A DNA stretch of 64,000 nucleotides from Paenibacillus qinlingensis (GCF_013204845.1 NZ_JABMKY010000004.1:124001-188000), one strand, 5' to 3'. Counted from the stretch's first letter, positions 45,193 through 53,541 are shown. Numbers and translations are program-made. The notes: generated by a model from the letters alone, not told the origin.

Positions 45193-45435
45193 TTACTTAC
45201 TGCTGACCCCACCTTGCGCAACCAAGTGGAGGATACGAGGCTCACGTAGCCGATGTGAGGCTTGCGTGAGGGGTTCATCCGGCCCTATAATTTCAATTTG
45301 ATCAATTAAGGTGATGGGGATCATAATGTTGTTTATTTTTAAAAGCTGGAATTCTGGGTAATACTGCGCAATAACGCCTCGAACTTCATCGGTGCCGCAC
45401 CGAATAATAACTTCCGTTTTACGCATGATCAGCAT
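45193..45435 (-). CDS. small hypothetical protein
   Basis: This 80-aa protein starts most plausibly at ATG 45435, nine bases after AAGGG; the frame opens at GTG 45453-45456. It has beta-strand-rich character (TEVIIRCGTDEVRGVIAQYYP, KINNIMIPITLIDQIEII) with a charged, less ordered tail. I do not recognise a family. It lies between phnE and phnD, convergent with phnE, and might be read from the same strand as phnD, although the phnD terminator lies between them. Confidence 0.55.
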   Translation of the reverse strand: MLIMRKTEVIIRCGTDEVRGVIAQYYPEFQLLKINNIMIPITLIDQIEIIGPDEPLTQASHRLREPRILHLVAQGGVSSK

Positions 45436-45583
45436 TTCGTACATCCCTTTTTTCACCCCACAATGAGTTATGACACGACCGACTTAGTAAACGTTTGATA
45501 GATGAAAGTAAACGATGAGCTTGGACGGGCGTGCCACATTCATAATATGCAAGGAAAGTCTGGTATAGAATGTAAATTTTAGA

Positions 45584-45635
45584 AGCGAAAAACCACCGCG
45601 TCATGGATGTTAGACACATGCTGCGGTGGTTTGTT
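45584..45635 (-). terminator. terminator after phnD
   Basis: AAACCACCGC pairs with GCGGTGGTTT around a loop that can itself pair (CATG near both ends). Downstream on the minus strand a TTTTTCGC tail follows. Confidence 0.75.
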
Positions 45636-45671
45636 GTGTAGTGTGTAATTTGATTTTAAAGCATTTTGAAA

Positions 45672-46655
45672 TTATTTCAAGCCCATTGCTTTGTTAGCTT
45701 CACGAACGATGTTGAATTTATCATCAGTCGTAGCAACATAACCTTGGTGCGTGTATACATCGATGATCACTTTTTTACCTTCTGGATCGTTACCGATCGC
45801 GATGAAAGCATCTTGAATTTTTTTCTTCCAAGCTGCATCCATATCGGAACGAACAGCGATTGTATCATTTGGAATTTTATCGGAGAAAGCAAGAACTTTC
45901 GTTTGTTTGAAAATATCTGGGTAATCTTTAATCATGTTAGTACGGATATCTTGGAACACGCCTACTGCATCAACTTGGCCGTTAAGAAGTGCGATAATCG
46001 CTTTATCGTGTCCTTGGAATTGAACGCCTGTTACATCTTTAACCGGATCTACACCAGCGGTTTTCAAAACAAGACCAGGGTAAATGTAACCAGCTGCGGA
46101 AGTAACACCTTGCCAGCCCATTTTCTTGCCTTTCAAATCAGCTACGGATTTAATTGGGGAATCGGCTTTGACAACAATCATCGATTTGTAGAAATCTACA
46201 AGATCTTTCGTTGGTTGACCCGTTGTATCATCAACACCAAAGCGTTGTGCTTGTACAAGAAGATCAGCAGCTTTACGGTTATCGTGAGCAACAACATAGT
46301 TACTTGGCGGCAAGAAACCAACATCTACTTGTTTGGAGGACATAGCTTCGATAACAACGTTGTAATCTGTGGAAACGGAAACTTTAACTGGGATTCCTAA
46401 TTTATCTCCAAGCAATTTTTCAAGCGGCTTAGCTTTTGCTTCAAGTGTCTCTGCATTTTGGGAAGGTACGAATTGTACTTTCAATTCTTTCGGTACGAAC
46501 CCTGCAGCTGCTGGAGTAGCTGTTGCTGCCGTTGTTGCTGCAGCAGTTGCTTTAGCAGTTGATGAAGCATCTGGAGTCTCGTCTTTTTTCGCGCAGCCTA
46601 CAAGAGCACCTGCAGCTACAATCATGGACAAACTAAGTACGACTAATTTTTTCAT
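45672..46655 (-). CDS. phnD: phosphonate/phosphite-type ABC substrate-binding lipoprotein
   Basis: This 327-aa protein has a lipoprotein signal (MKKLVVLSLSMIVAAGAL, lipobox VGC), a low-complexity Ala/Thr linker (residues 28-52), and a PhnD-type domain. Family marks are LKVQFVPSQNAETLE, VDVGFLPPSNYVVAHD, KGKKMGWQGVTSAAGYIYPG and GHDKAIIALLNGQVDAVGV. It should be the receptor for PhnC-PhnE although it is on the opposite strand with a separate promoter. Candidate PhoP boxes lie upstream (46735-46771), suggesting phosphate-starvation control. The start follows GGAGG. Confidence 0.92.
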   Translation of the reverse strand: MKKLVVLSLSMIVAAGALVGCAKKDETPDASSTAKATAAATTAATATPAAAGFVPKELKVQFVPSQNAETLEAKAKPLEKLLGDKLGIPVKVSVSTDYNVVIEAMSSKQVDVGFLPPSNYVVAHDNRKAADLLVQAQRFGVDDTTGQPTKDLVDFYKSMIVVKADSPIKSVADLKGKKMGWQGVTSAAGYIYPGLVLKTAGVDPVKDVTGVQFQGHDKAIIALLNGQVDAVGVFQDIRTNMIKDYPDIFKQTKVLAFSDKIPNDTIAVRSDMDAAWKKKIQDAFIAIGNDPEGKKVIIDVYTHQGYVATTDDKFNIVREANKAMGLK

Positions 46656-46734
46656 GTTTTTTTGACCTCCGTTTAAATATTTACTTTTTATCTATGTTGT
46701 ACTATAACATTATCATAAGAGATATGGAAGATAG

Positions 46735-46771
46735 TGTGAAGTATTTGTTAAACTGACAAATGATATGTAAA
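46735..46771 (-). promoter_or_regulatory. candidate PhoP box upstream of phnD
   Basis: On the minus strand four TT-nnCA-like hexamers occur in order: TTTACA, TTGTCA, TTAACA and TTCACA. Their starts are 12, 8 and 11 bases apart, and the last two are an ideal pair (5-base gap). This resembles Bacillus PhoP direct repeats. The region is shared with the divergent 46805 gene, so either or both could respond. Confidence 0.4.
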
Positions 46772-46804
46772 ACTTTACAATAATTATGAACTGGAGTGAA
46801 TCGC

Positions 46805-48400
46805 TTGACGCAGATTGGACAAGCACGAACAAGCCATATTACGATTTTAGAAACGAGCGACCTCCATGGGAATATGTTTCCCATTCATTATGCAAATAAT
46901 CATCCCAATGATGTGGGATTGTCGAAAATTGCGACCCTAATCGCACAGGAACGCGCCAGGGAAGCACATGTCATCGTGTTGGATAATGGAGACCTAATTC
47001 AAGGTACGCCACTCGCCTATCACCATGCACGTTTGGATAATGAACCGATGAATCCCATGGTGTTAGGTCTGAACTATTTGAAATATGATGGAGCAGTACT
47101 TGGGAATCATGAATTCAATTATGGTACGAACGTGCTTCAGAAAGCAGTGCGGGAATCTAATTTCCCTTGGTTGTGTGCCAATATTGTGAATGAGGAAACG
47201 GGCGAGCCTTTCTTTGGTAAACCGTATCTTGTTAAGCAATTTGAGGATGGTGTGCGTGTAGGGATTCTTGGCTTAACAACTCCCTATATTCCGAACTGGG
47301 AAGACCCGAAGCATATTGTCGGGTTGCGCTTTGAAGATCCGATTGCTGCAGCTCGCACATGGATACAATTCCTCAAAGAGCAGGAACAGGTAGATGTCGT
47401 TGTTGTTTCCTACCACGGCGGTTTTGAAAGAGATATCGCAACTGGTGAGCCTACGGAACCGCTGACAGGCGAGAATCAAGGGTATCAACTGTGCATGGAA
47501 GTAGAAGGGATAGACGTTCTGCTCACAGGTCATCAGCATAGAAGCATTGCTGGGGTCCAAATTAACGGTGTAACCATCGTTCAACCTGGAACAGCGGGTG
47601 TAACACTTGGGAAGGTGAATATCGTGCTAGAACAGGTAGAAGGGAAATGGCGCATTTCTTCTAAACAATCGGAGCTTCTATCTGTTGCGAATGTGGAGCC
47701 AGACGCGGTGCTGCTCGAGCAGATCAGTTCTTACGAGGCGAAGACACAGCTATGGTTGGATCAACCCATCGGGAAGCTTACAGGGGACATGCTCGTGAAA
47801 GATCCTATGAAGATTCGTACAGAGGACAATGCGCTGATTGAGTTTATTAATAAGGTCCAAATGGAACTGTCAGGTGCCCCGATTTCAAACACGGCATTAT
47901 TCGATAACGTTTCACCTGGATTCCCGTCGGATATTACCATGCGGGATATCGTTTCCAACTACATTTACCCGAACACGCTGAAGGTCATTCGAATCTCTGG
48001 TCAAGATATTAAGGATGCTTTGGAGCAGTCTGCGGAGTATTTTGAAATAGCGGAAAATGGGGAGCTGCAAGTAAGTAAGTCTTTCATGGAACCGAAGCCT
48101 GCCCATTACAACTACGATATGTGGGAGGGCATTTCTTATACGATTAATGCTTCTCGTCCAGTCGGAGACCGAGTTGTTCAGCTGGATTATGAAGGGGAAC
48201 CGATCGGGCTCGACGCCTCATTCGACGTGGTCATGAACAATTACCGCGCCGCTGGCGGGGGCAACTATGCCATGTTTCAGAATAAGCCAGTTGTGAAAGA
48301 CATTCCAACGGATGTAGCAGAGCTTCTGGCAGGTTACATTATGGAACGAGGTACCATCGAGGCGAGTGTAAACCATAACTGGAAAGTGATTTGGAAATAG
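46805..48400 (+). CDS. bifunctional metallophosphatase/5'-nucleotidase family protein without signal peptide
   Basis: This 531-aa protein starts at TTG 46805, eight bases after GGAG; a GTG at 46796 overlaps that site. The metallophosphoesterase domain has ETSDLHGNMFP, NGDLIQGTPLA and GNHEFNYG. A conserved histidine pair lies in SYHGGFER and LTGHQHRS. The C-terminal 5'-nucleotidase substrate domain (from about residue 325) contains YRAAGGGNYAMF. Most relatives (CpdB, YfkN, UshA) are exported and hydrolyse nucleotides or 2',3'-cyclic nucleotides. This one has no signal peptide and should be cytoplasmic. It is divergent from phnD, consistent with phosphorus scavenging. Confidence 0.9.
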   Translation: MTQIGQARTSHITILETSDLHGNMFPIHYANNHPNDVGLSKIATLIAQERAREAHVIVLDNGDLIQGTPLAYHHARLDNEPMNPMVLGLNYLKYDGAVLGNHEFNYGTNVLQKAVRESNFPWLCANIVNEETGEPFFGKPYLVKQFEDGVRVGILGLTTPYIPNWEDPKHIVGLRFEDPIAAARTWIQFLKEQEQVDVVVVSYHGGFERDIATGEPTEPLTGENQGYQLCMEVEGIDVLLTGHQHRSIAGVQINGVTIVQPGTAGVTLGKVNIVLEQVEGKWRISSKQSELLSVANVEPDAVLLEQISSYEAKTQLWLDQPIGKLTGDMLVKDPMKIRTEDNALIEFINKVQMELSGAPISNTALFDNVSPGFPSDITMRDIVSNYIYPNTLKVIRISGQDIKDALEQSAEYFEIAENGELQVSKSFMEPKPAHYNYDMWEGISYTINASRPVGDRVVQLDYEGEPIGLDASFDVVMNNYRAAGGGNYAMFQNKPVVKDIPTDVAELLAGYIMERGTIEASVNHNWKVIWK

Positions 48401-48416
48401 TTCGTGCTGCATATCA

Positions 48417-48471
48417 AAAGCCTGACAAGAGCGTGAGAATCGTAAGATCCTCGGCTTTTGCCAGGCTTTTC
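48417..48471. terminator. terminator between the convergent 46805 and 48484 genes
   Basis: AAAGCCTG with a short internal AAGAGC pairing matches GCTTTTGCCAGGCTTTT. The outer stem and T tract are convincing; the loop is long. Confidence 0.7.
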
Positions 48472-48483
48472 GTTTCTGAGAAG

Positions 48484-48729
48484 TTACTTTTCACGAATAT
48501 AAGCACGATCTCCCGTTCGAGGATTGTAGTAAACCCGATAGGTGAATCCGTCTTTTGGATCTATGAAAACCTCAGGTGTAGAAAGAAAGCCGTTTGGAGG
48601 CGATTGTGGTGTCGCGGCACCGTTTGTTTTGTAGCGTTTGTCGTAAACGAGATAACCTAGAAGAAGTAGAATAAGGAAGCCAACAATCCATAAGCCGTAT
48701 ATGAGCAAAATAGTGATATTTCCGCTCAT
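48484..48729 (-). CDS. small single-pass membrane protein
   Basis: The 81-aa protein has one N-terminal membrane helix (ILLIYGLWIVGFLILLLLGYLVY). A short Pro/Gln linker follows, and then a small soluble domain (EVFIDPKDGFTYRVYYNPRTGDRAYIREK) with a Gly-Asp-Arg core. I do not recognise a named family. Its start overlaps the stop of the YbjQ-like gene by four bases, so the two are coupled and may work together at the membrane. Confidence 0.72.
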   Translation of the reverse strand: MSGNITILLIYGLWIVGFLILLLLGYLVYDKRYKTNGAATPQSPPNGFLSTPEVFIDPKDGFTYRVYYNPRTGDRAYIREK

Positions 48730-49046
48730 AGCCTTCGCGTCCGAACGGCAGTGCCATACGCGACGATTTCGCTCATATTTTGACCAATATCCCCGCTGTC
48801 GAAACGCATCATGACAATTGCATCACCGCCCATGGCTGTTGCATTCTTGACCAGTCTATCCATGGCTTGCCTGCGGCCGTCTTCCACCATTTGCGTATAC
48901 TGTGTGACTTCTCCTCCGATTAATCCTTTCAAAGAGGCCATAATATCTCCGCCAATGCCTCTAGCCCTTACTACGACACCAAAGGTACTGCCCAGAACTT
49001 CTGTAACCTCATAACCGGGAATGTTTTCTGTTGTAACTACAAGCAT
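48726..49046 (-). CDS. YbjQ/UPF0145 family protein
   Basis: This 106-aa protein belongs to the YbjQ family, a putative pentameric heavy-metal-binding fold. Marks are TTENIPGYEVTEVLGSTFG, VVRARGIGGDI and AMGGDAIVMMRFD, with the C-terminal IVAYGTAV. The family's function is not settled. It is the first gene of a two-gene unit with the membrane protein at 48484. The start at 49046 has AGGAGCGA upstream. Confidence 0.93.
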   Translation of the reverse strand: MLVVTTENIPGYEVTEVLGSTFGVVVRARGIGGDIMASLKGLIGGEVTQYTQMVEDGRRQAMDRLVKNATAMGGDAIVMMRFDSGDIGQNMSEIVAYGTAVRTRRL

Positions 49047-49144
49047 ATCGAATCGCTCCTTTAGCGTTGAAATAGATGCTTTTCTACTTGGTACAGATTG
49101 GCTATTATTAACGTAGTACGTTAATCACATGAGGGGGTTTCACA

Positions 49145-49948
49145 TTGAACACAGGGACAACGATTGAATTATGGCCAGGAGCTACACTAGATAGTCAAGG
49201 TGAGGAGAACCAAGGCTGCCCAAGCTTAACCTTATATCCAGCAGAGGGAGATGGCTTGCGTGGAGCAGTTATTGTATGCCCAGGTGGTGGTTACGGTAGA
49301 CGTGCCCCTCATGAAGGCGAGCCTATTGCCAAGTGGCTGAATGGGTTAGGCATATCTGCTTACGTGTTGAACTATCGCGTAGCACCATATAAACATCCTA
49401 TTCCTTTGCAAGATGCACAGCGGGCCATTCGAACCGTGAGACATCATGCCGAGGCATGGGGAGTCGATGCGAACCGCATTGGTATTCTTGGTTTTTCTGC
49501 AGGCGGACATTTGGCAGCAACAGCGGGTACGCACTACGATGCGGGAGATCAAACTTCCGTGGATCCAATTGAACATCATAGCTCTCGTCCCGATCTCATG
49601 GTCCTGTGTTACCCGGTTATTTCATTTGGGGTGGATGCACACCAAGGTTCACGAATTAATTTGATAGGCGCAGATGCTAGTGAAGAGTTAGTACAGAATT
49701 TAAGCAATGAACTTCAAGTAACGACAGATACGCCGCCAACTTTCTTGTGGCACACAGCAGATGATGCAGCGGTTCCGGTTGAAAATAGCTTGTTGTTTGC
49801 TAGTGCCCTTAGCCGCAATAAAATTCCATTTGACCTGCATGTCTTCGAGTCAGGACGTCACGGTATTGGAATTGCAGACGATCATCCAGAAGCGTATGTC
49901 TGGCCTAATGTTTGCGCGAATTGGTTGAAAAAGCAGCATTTCGCATGA
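49145..49948 (+). CDS. alpha/beta hydrolase, acetyl-esterase type
   Basis: This 267-aa protein starts at TTG 49145, seven bases after AGGGGG. The fold is that of BD-FAE/acetylxylan-esterase-like lipases: oxyanion CPGGGYGRRAPHEGE, nucleophile elbow GILGFSAGGHLAA, and the later acid-histidine region (WHTADDAAVPVENS, ESGRHGIG). It has no signal peptide, so it probably deacetylates small imported glycosides or other esters inside the cell. Its last base pairs overlap the start of pxpB (ATGA), an unexpected link to oxoproline metabolism that may only reflect packing. Confidence 0.9.
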   Translation: MNTGTTIELWPGATLDSQGEENQGCPSLTLYPAEGDGLRGAVIVCPGGGYGRRAPHEGEPIAKWLNGLGISAYVLNYRVAPYKHPIPLQDAQRAIRTVRHHAEAWGVDANRIGILGFSAGGHLAATAGTHYDAGDQTSVDPIEHHSSRPDLMVLCYPVISFGVDAHQGSRINLIGADASEELVQNLSNELQVTTDTPPTFLWHTADDAAVPVENSLLFASALSRNKIPFDLHVFESGRHGIGIADDHPEAYVWPNVCANWLKKQHFA

Positions 49949-50724
49949 CCAAGCTTGCCTACGAATGCCATCCTCTTGGAGACTCAGCGATTGTGATTCG
50001 CTTAGGTGAGGACATATCGGTAACGAATCTACATAAGGTCAGGCAGGTAGTGAATTATTTAGAAAATAACTGGCGGGATGGCTTTATTGAGCTAGTCGCC
50101 GCTTATACAACCATTACAATTTATTATGATGCATTCCGCATTTATAACTATTCTTCTGACGTTGTGTTAAAAAGTGGGCGAATTTCTGGGAATGCTGATT
50201 GGCTTCCATATGACGACGTCCTGCAAAGCATTGAGCAGCTATTAGATGCTTATTTGTTGGAAGATCGTGAGGGATTAGCTGCGGAGTTAGGAGCTATCAG
50301 GGAGATTCCAGTCTGCTATGAGGCGGCATTTGGACCTGATCTGGCAGATGTAGCGAGTTATCATCACGTGAGCACGGAAGAAATCGTGTCTTGGCATACA
50401 TCACGTGTGTATCCCGTTTATATGATTGGATTCGCACCTGGTTTTCCCTATCTGGGCGGGATGGATGAACGGCTTGCTACACCGCGTAAATCAGTGCCGC
50501 GCACACAGATTCCAGCAGGTTCTGTGGGGATCGGCGGAACACAGACGGGTATCTACCCTTTTGAAACACCTGGAGGCTGGCAGCTTATTGGTCGAACTCC
50601 AATCCGATTGTTTCGTCCGGACATCATTCCCCCATCCTTACTCCAGGTCGGTGACCAAGTGAGATTTGTGGCGATCACATCAGAGCAGTTTCATGCGTTA
50701 GAGGAAGGGAATGCGAAGTCATGA
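49945..50724 (+). CDS. pxpB: 5-oxoprolinase subunit PxpB (allophanate hydrolase subunit 1 family)
   Basis: PxpB, with PxpA and PxpC, hydrolyses 5-oxoproline to glutamate using ATP. The ATG at 49945 lies in the stop of the upstream hydrolase gene; an earlier in-frame TTG at 49912 has no ribosome site. At 259 aa it carries KipI family marks: PLGDSAIVIRLGEDI, the IPVCYEAAFGPDLADVA segment and MIGFAPGFPYLGGMDERL, then RTQIPAGSVGIGGTQTGIYP. It overlaps pxpC by four bases. The Bacillus homologue is KipI, once described as a sporulation kinase inhibitor. Confidence 0.95.
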   Translation: MTKLAYECHPLGDSAIVIRLGEDISVTNLHKVRQVVNYLENNWRDGFIELVAAYTTITIYYDAFRIYNYSSDVVLKSGRISGNADWLPYDDVLQSIEQLLDAYLLEDREGLAAELGAIREIPVCYEAAFGPDLADVASYHHVSTEEIVSWHTSRVYPVYMIGFAPGFPYLGGMDERLATPRKSVPRTQIPAGSVGIGGTQTGIYPFETPGGWQLIGRTPIRLFRPDIIPPSLLQVGDQVRFVAITSEQFHALEEGNAKS

Positions 50725-51713
50725 GCTTTGAGGTCATTAAACCTGGCCTATTGTCCGCCATTCAGGATGAGGGCCGCTATGGTTATCGAAAACATGGTGT
50801 CATTGTGTCTGGACCGATGGATCACTTTGCACACCGAGCAGCCAACCTGTTGGTTGGTAATGGCTCTGAAGCAGCTACCTTGGAAATGACCCTTCAGGGG
50901 CCAATTCTAATTGCACAGAGCGATATGCTCGTTGCCATTTGTGGAGCAGACATGGGGGCAAAAGTGGATGGAGACTCAGCGCCCATGTGGCAACCTTTCG
51001 TCCTTCATGCAGGAAGCGAGTTGTCTGTTGGATACGCTGTAGAGGGATGTAGATCATATTTGGCTGCGCATGGCGGATTCAAGTCTGATTACATACTCGG
51101 AAGTCGCAGCACCTATCAGAGAGCGGCTATTGGTGGATATGAGGGACGAACACTTCGTATCGGGGATGTATTGGAAGTAGAGAAGGGTGGACTGGCTTCT
51201 GACGTTGTGAATGAGGTTGAACTGCAGAGCAAGTTCGTGAGTTCAAAGATTCGCCCTGACTATCATGACAATCCGACAATCCGGATCGTGAGGGGGAGGG
51301 AAGCCTCCATATTTACACCTAACAGCTGGTCGAGATTGCTTTCTCAAAGCTTTTTTGTAACCTCACAATCGGATCGAATGGGCTATCGGTTAGCAAGTGA
51401 GTCTAAGCTTGAGCTCGAAGCTGGCTTATCCTACGAAATGATCTCAGAAGCCGTCGTTGCAGGCACGATCCAGGTCCCCTCTAGTGGACAACCCATTCTC
51501 CTGATGGCCGATTGCCAAACAACAGGTGGATATCCCCGCATTGGTCACGTAATCACAGCAGATTTACCGCTGGTGGCACAGGTGAAGCCAGGTGGGCAGC
51601 TGCGTTTTCAGGAAGTTACGCACCTTGAAGCACAGGAGCAGTTGTTGCTTCAGGCCATGGATCTTAATCTGCTGGGGGCGGGGGTAAGGGCTTGGTTAAG
51701 GGGTTTGGGATGA
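50721..51713 (+). CDS. pxpC: 5-oxoprolinase subunit PxpC (allophanate hydrolase subunit 2 family)
   Basis: This 330-aa protein is the PxpB partner (KipA/YbgK family). Recognisable parts are KPGLLSAIQDEGRYGYRKHGV, SGPMDHFAHRAANLLVGN, LGSRSTYQRAAIGG and SDRMGYRLA, then ILLMADCQTTGGYPRIGHV. It begins in the ATGA overlap with pxpB. PxpA, normally adjacent, lies 1.07 kb downstream beyond two repeat blocks. No terminator is visible between pxpC and the repeats, so pxpBC transcripts may read into them. Confidence 0.95.
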   Translation: MSFEVIKPGLLSAIQDEGRYGYRKHGVIVSGPMDHFAHRAANLLVGNGSEAATLEMTLQGPILIAQSDMLVAICGADMGAKVDGDSAPMWQPFVLHAGSELSVGYAVEGCRSYLAAHGGFKSDYILGSRSTYQRAAIGGYEGRTLRIGDVLEVEKGGLASDVVNEVELQSKFVSSKIRPDYHDNPTIRIVRGREASIFTPNSWSRLLSQSFFVTSQSDRMGYRLASESKLELEAGLSYEMISEAVVAGTIQVPSSGQPILLMADCQTTGGYPRIGHVITADLPLVAQVKPGGQLRFQEVTHLEAQEQLLLQAMDLNLLGAGVRAWLRGLG

Positions 51714-51732
51714 GTGGGATGTTGGGAAATAA

Positions 51733-52232
51733 TATGATTTGACGAACAGAGGAACCTGAAGGACCAGAAGAACCTGATGGCCAGACGAACAGAGGAACTG
51801 AAGGACCAGAGGAACCTGATGGCCAGACGAACCGAACTGAACTAACTAGATGGAGCAGAGGAACCTAATGGCCAGACGAACAGAGGAACCTGAAGGACCA
51901 GAGGAACCTGAAGGACCAGAGGAACCTGATGGCCCAGACGAACAGAGGAACCTGAAGGACCAGACGAACTGAACTAACTAGATGAACCTGATGGACTGAC
52001 AAATCAGACAAATGAGACGAACCAGACTAACTAAATGAACCTGATGAATTATACAAATGAGACGAACCAGACGAACTAGACGAACCAGACGAACTAGACG
52101 AGCTAGACGAACTAGACGAACTAGACGAGCTAGACGAACTAGACGAACTAGACGAGCTAGACGAACTAGACGAGCTAGACGAACTAGACGAACTAGACGA
52201 ACTAGACGAACTAGACGAACTAGACTAATCCG
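51733..52232. repeat. 9-bp-period minisatellite between pxpC and pxpA
   Basis: About 500 bases are built on a 9-base unit. The left part (51733-51990) mixes AGAGGAACC, TGAAGGACC and TGATGGCCA units. The right part (52056-52232) is nearly pure GACGAACTA/GACGAGCTA. Several frames stay open by virtue of the period (Asp-Glu-Leu, or Arg-Arg-Thr, repeats), but none has a start with a ribosome site, so I do not call a gene. Confidence 0.9.
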
Positions 52233-52300
52233 GCTAACCCGACTAGCTTTAAGAGCCATGTGAAGTTTGACGAGCCCTAACTGCCTCCCCTCAGCAACTT

Positions 52301-52487
52301 AACTGGAAAAACTCCAGCTATTTTTGGCACTTTGGAATGTTTTTGGCATTTAAATGGAAAAACTCCAGTTAATTTCCCTTAAATCGCCCAATGGGAAGGA
52401 AATGGCTAAAATTAACTGGAGAAAATACAGTTAGATCGAAAATTTGCCCAAATGCTCTTTGAATAGATGGAGAAAATACAGTTATTT
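52301..52487. repeat. four-copy 51-62-51 bp palindrome array, copy C
   Basis: These are the best conserved copies (AACTGGAAAAACTCCAGCTA and variants). CAG anchors are at 52315, 52366, 52428 and 52479, giving 51, 62 and 51. Individual copies are imperfect palindromes such as CTGGA-AAAAC-TCCAG. The rest of 52490-52760 holds short repeats such as GTAATGAAAGAAATAA twice, and no gene. Confidence 0.8.
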
Positions 52488-52779
52488 CGTAATTTTACTC
52501 AGATGATCTTCAATTATCTGAATGACTCCCGTGACATCTGCCGATATTACCCCCACGCGTTCTCCACTCCCACACTTCGAAGCATGAAAATAATGCACTT
52601 TGCAGTGGGTTGAGTAGGAAATGTGCTGAATGGGAGTGGGAAGAGTGGAGAATGAGTTGTGTGGGAGTAAGTTGAGTTAAGAATGCAATGAGTAATGAAA
52701 GAAATAAGTAATGAAAGAAATAAGTAATGAATGAACGATGATGAAATGGTATTCATCTTGAGTGGGGAGTGAAATCGTC

Positions 52780-53541
52780 ATGCTGCGGATTGACTTGAAT
52801 TGTGACATGGGCGAAGGCTTCGGCGCGTATCGCCTCGGCCGCGATGCGGAGCTGCTCGACTACGTCAGCTCCGCCAACATCGCCTGCGGGTTCCACGCAG
52901 GCGACCCCGCAACCATGCGCAGCACAGTTCAGCTGTGCCTGCGTAAGGGCGTTGCGATCGGGGCCCATCCGGGCCTCCCCGATCTGCAGGGCTTCGGCCG
53001 GCGCGAGATCGCGATCACGCCGGCAGAGGCTTACGAGCTGACGTTGTATCAGCTCGGGGCGCTGCAGGCTTTCGTCCACGCCGAAGGCGGACGCCTGCAG
53101 CACGTTAAGCCGCATGGCGCGCTCTACCACATGGCCGCGAAGCGCCATGAGTTAGCCGCCGCGATTGCGGCTGCAACGGCCAGCGTCAGCGCGGAGCTGA
53201 CGCTGTATGGCCCGCCCGGCAGCGAGCTGCTGCGGGCGGGCGCCGCCGCGGGACTGCGGACCGCGAGCGAGGCTTTCGCGGACCGCAGCTACCAGCGGGA
53301 CGGCTCTTTGACGCCCCGCGATCAAGCCGGGGCACTGCTTGAGAGCGCCGCCGAGGCTGCGGCGCAGGTGGAACGGCTTGTCCGCGAAGGGAAGGTTCTC
53401 TCCATCACGGGAGAGGACCTGAGTATGCTCGCGGACACGATCTGTATCCACGGCGATGGGTTGCACGCCGTGGAGTTCGCGCGCGATATCCGCGCGCTAT
53501 TAGAGAGAGGCGGCATCGCAGTGATGCCGCTGGGGACCTAG
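52780..53541 (+). CDS. pxpA: 5-oxoprolinase subunit PxpA (LamB/YcsF family)
   Basis: This 253-aa protein is the barrel subunit that works with PxpB and PxpC. It starts at 52780 with GGGGAG upstream. Family marks are IDLNCDMGEGFGAYRL, ANIACGFHAGDPATM, IGAHPGLPDLQGFGRR and HVKPHGALYHMA, and then TGEDLSMLADTICIHGD. The gene is strikingly GC-rich, with mostly G or C in third positions, unlike pxpB/pxpC and the AT-rich flanks. A terminator overlaps its stop. The composition suggests a separate origin from the rest of the oxoprolinase genes, or strong codon selection. Confidence 0.95.
   Translation: MLRIDLNCDMGEGFGAYRLGRDAELLDYVSSANIACGFHAGDPATMRSTVQLCLRKGVAIGAHPGLPDLQGFGRREIAITPAEAYELTLYQLGALQAFVHAEGGRLQHVKPHGALYHMAAKRHELAAAIAAATASVSAELTLYGPPGSELLRAGAAAGLRTASEAFADRSYQRDGSLTPRDQAGALLESAAEAAAQVERLVREGKVLSITGEDLSMLADTICIHGDGLHAVEFARDIRALLERGGIAVMPLGT

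Noticed and set aside
45666..46400. Long plus-strand open frame opposite phnD
   Set aside because: It is antisense to a complete PhnD gene with signal peptide and has no ribosome site or domain.
51978..52263. Open frames of Leu-Val-Arg or Arg-Arg-Thr repeats in the 9-bp minisatellite
   Set aside because: They follow from the 9-bp period alone and have no ribosome site or domain.
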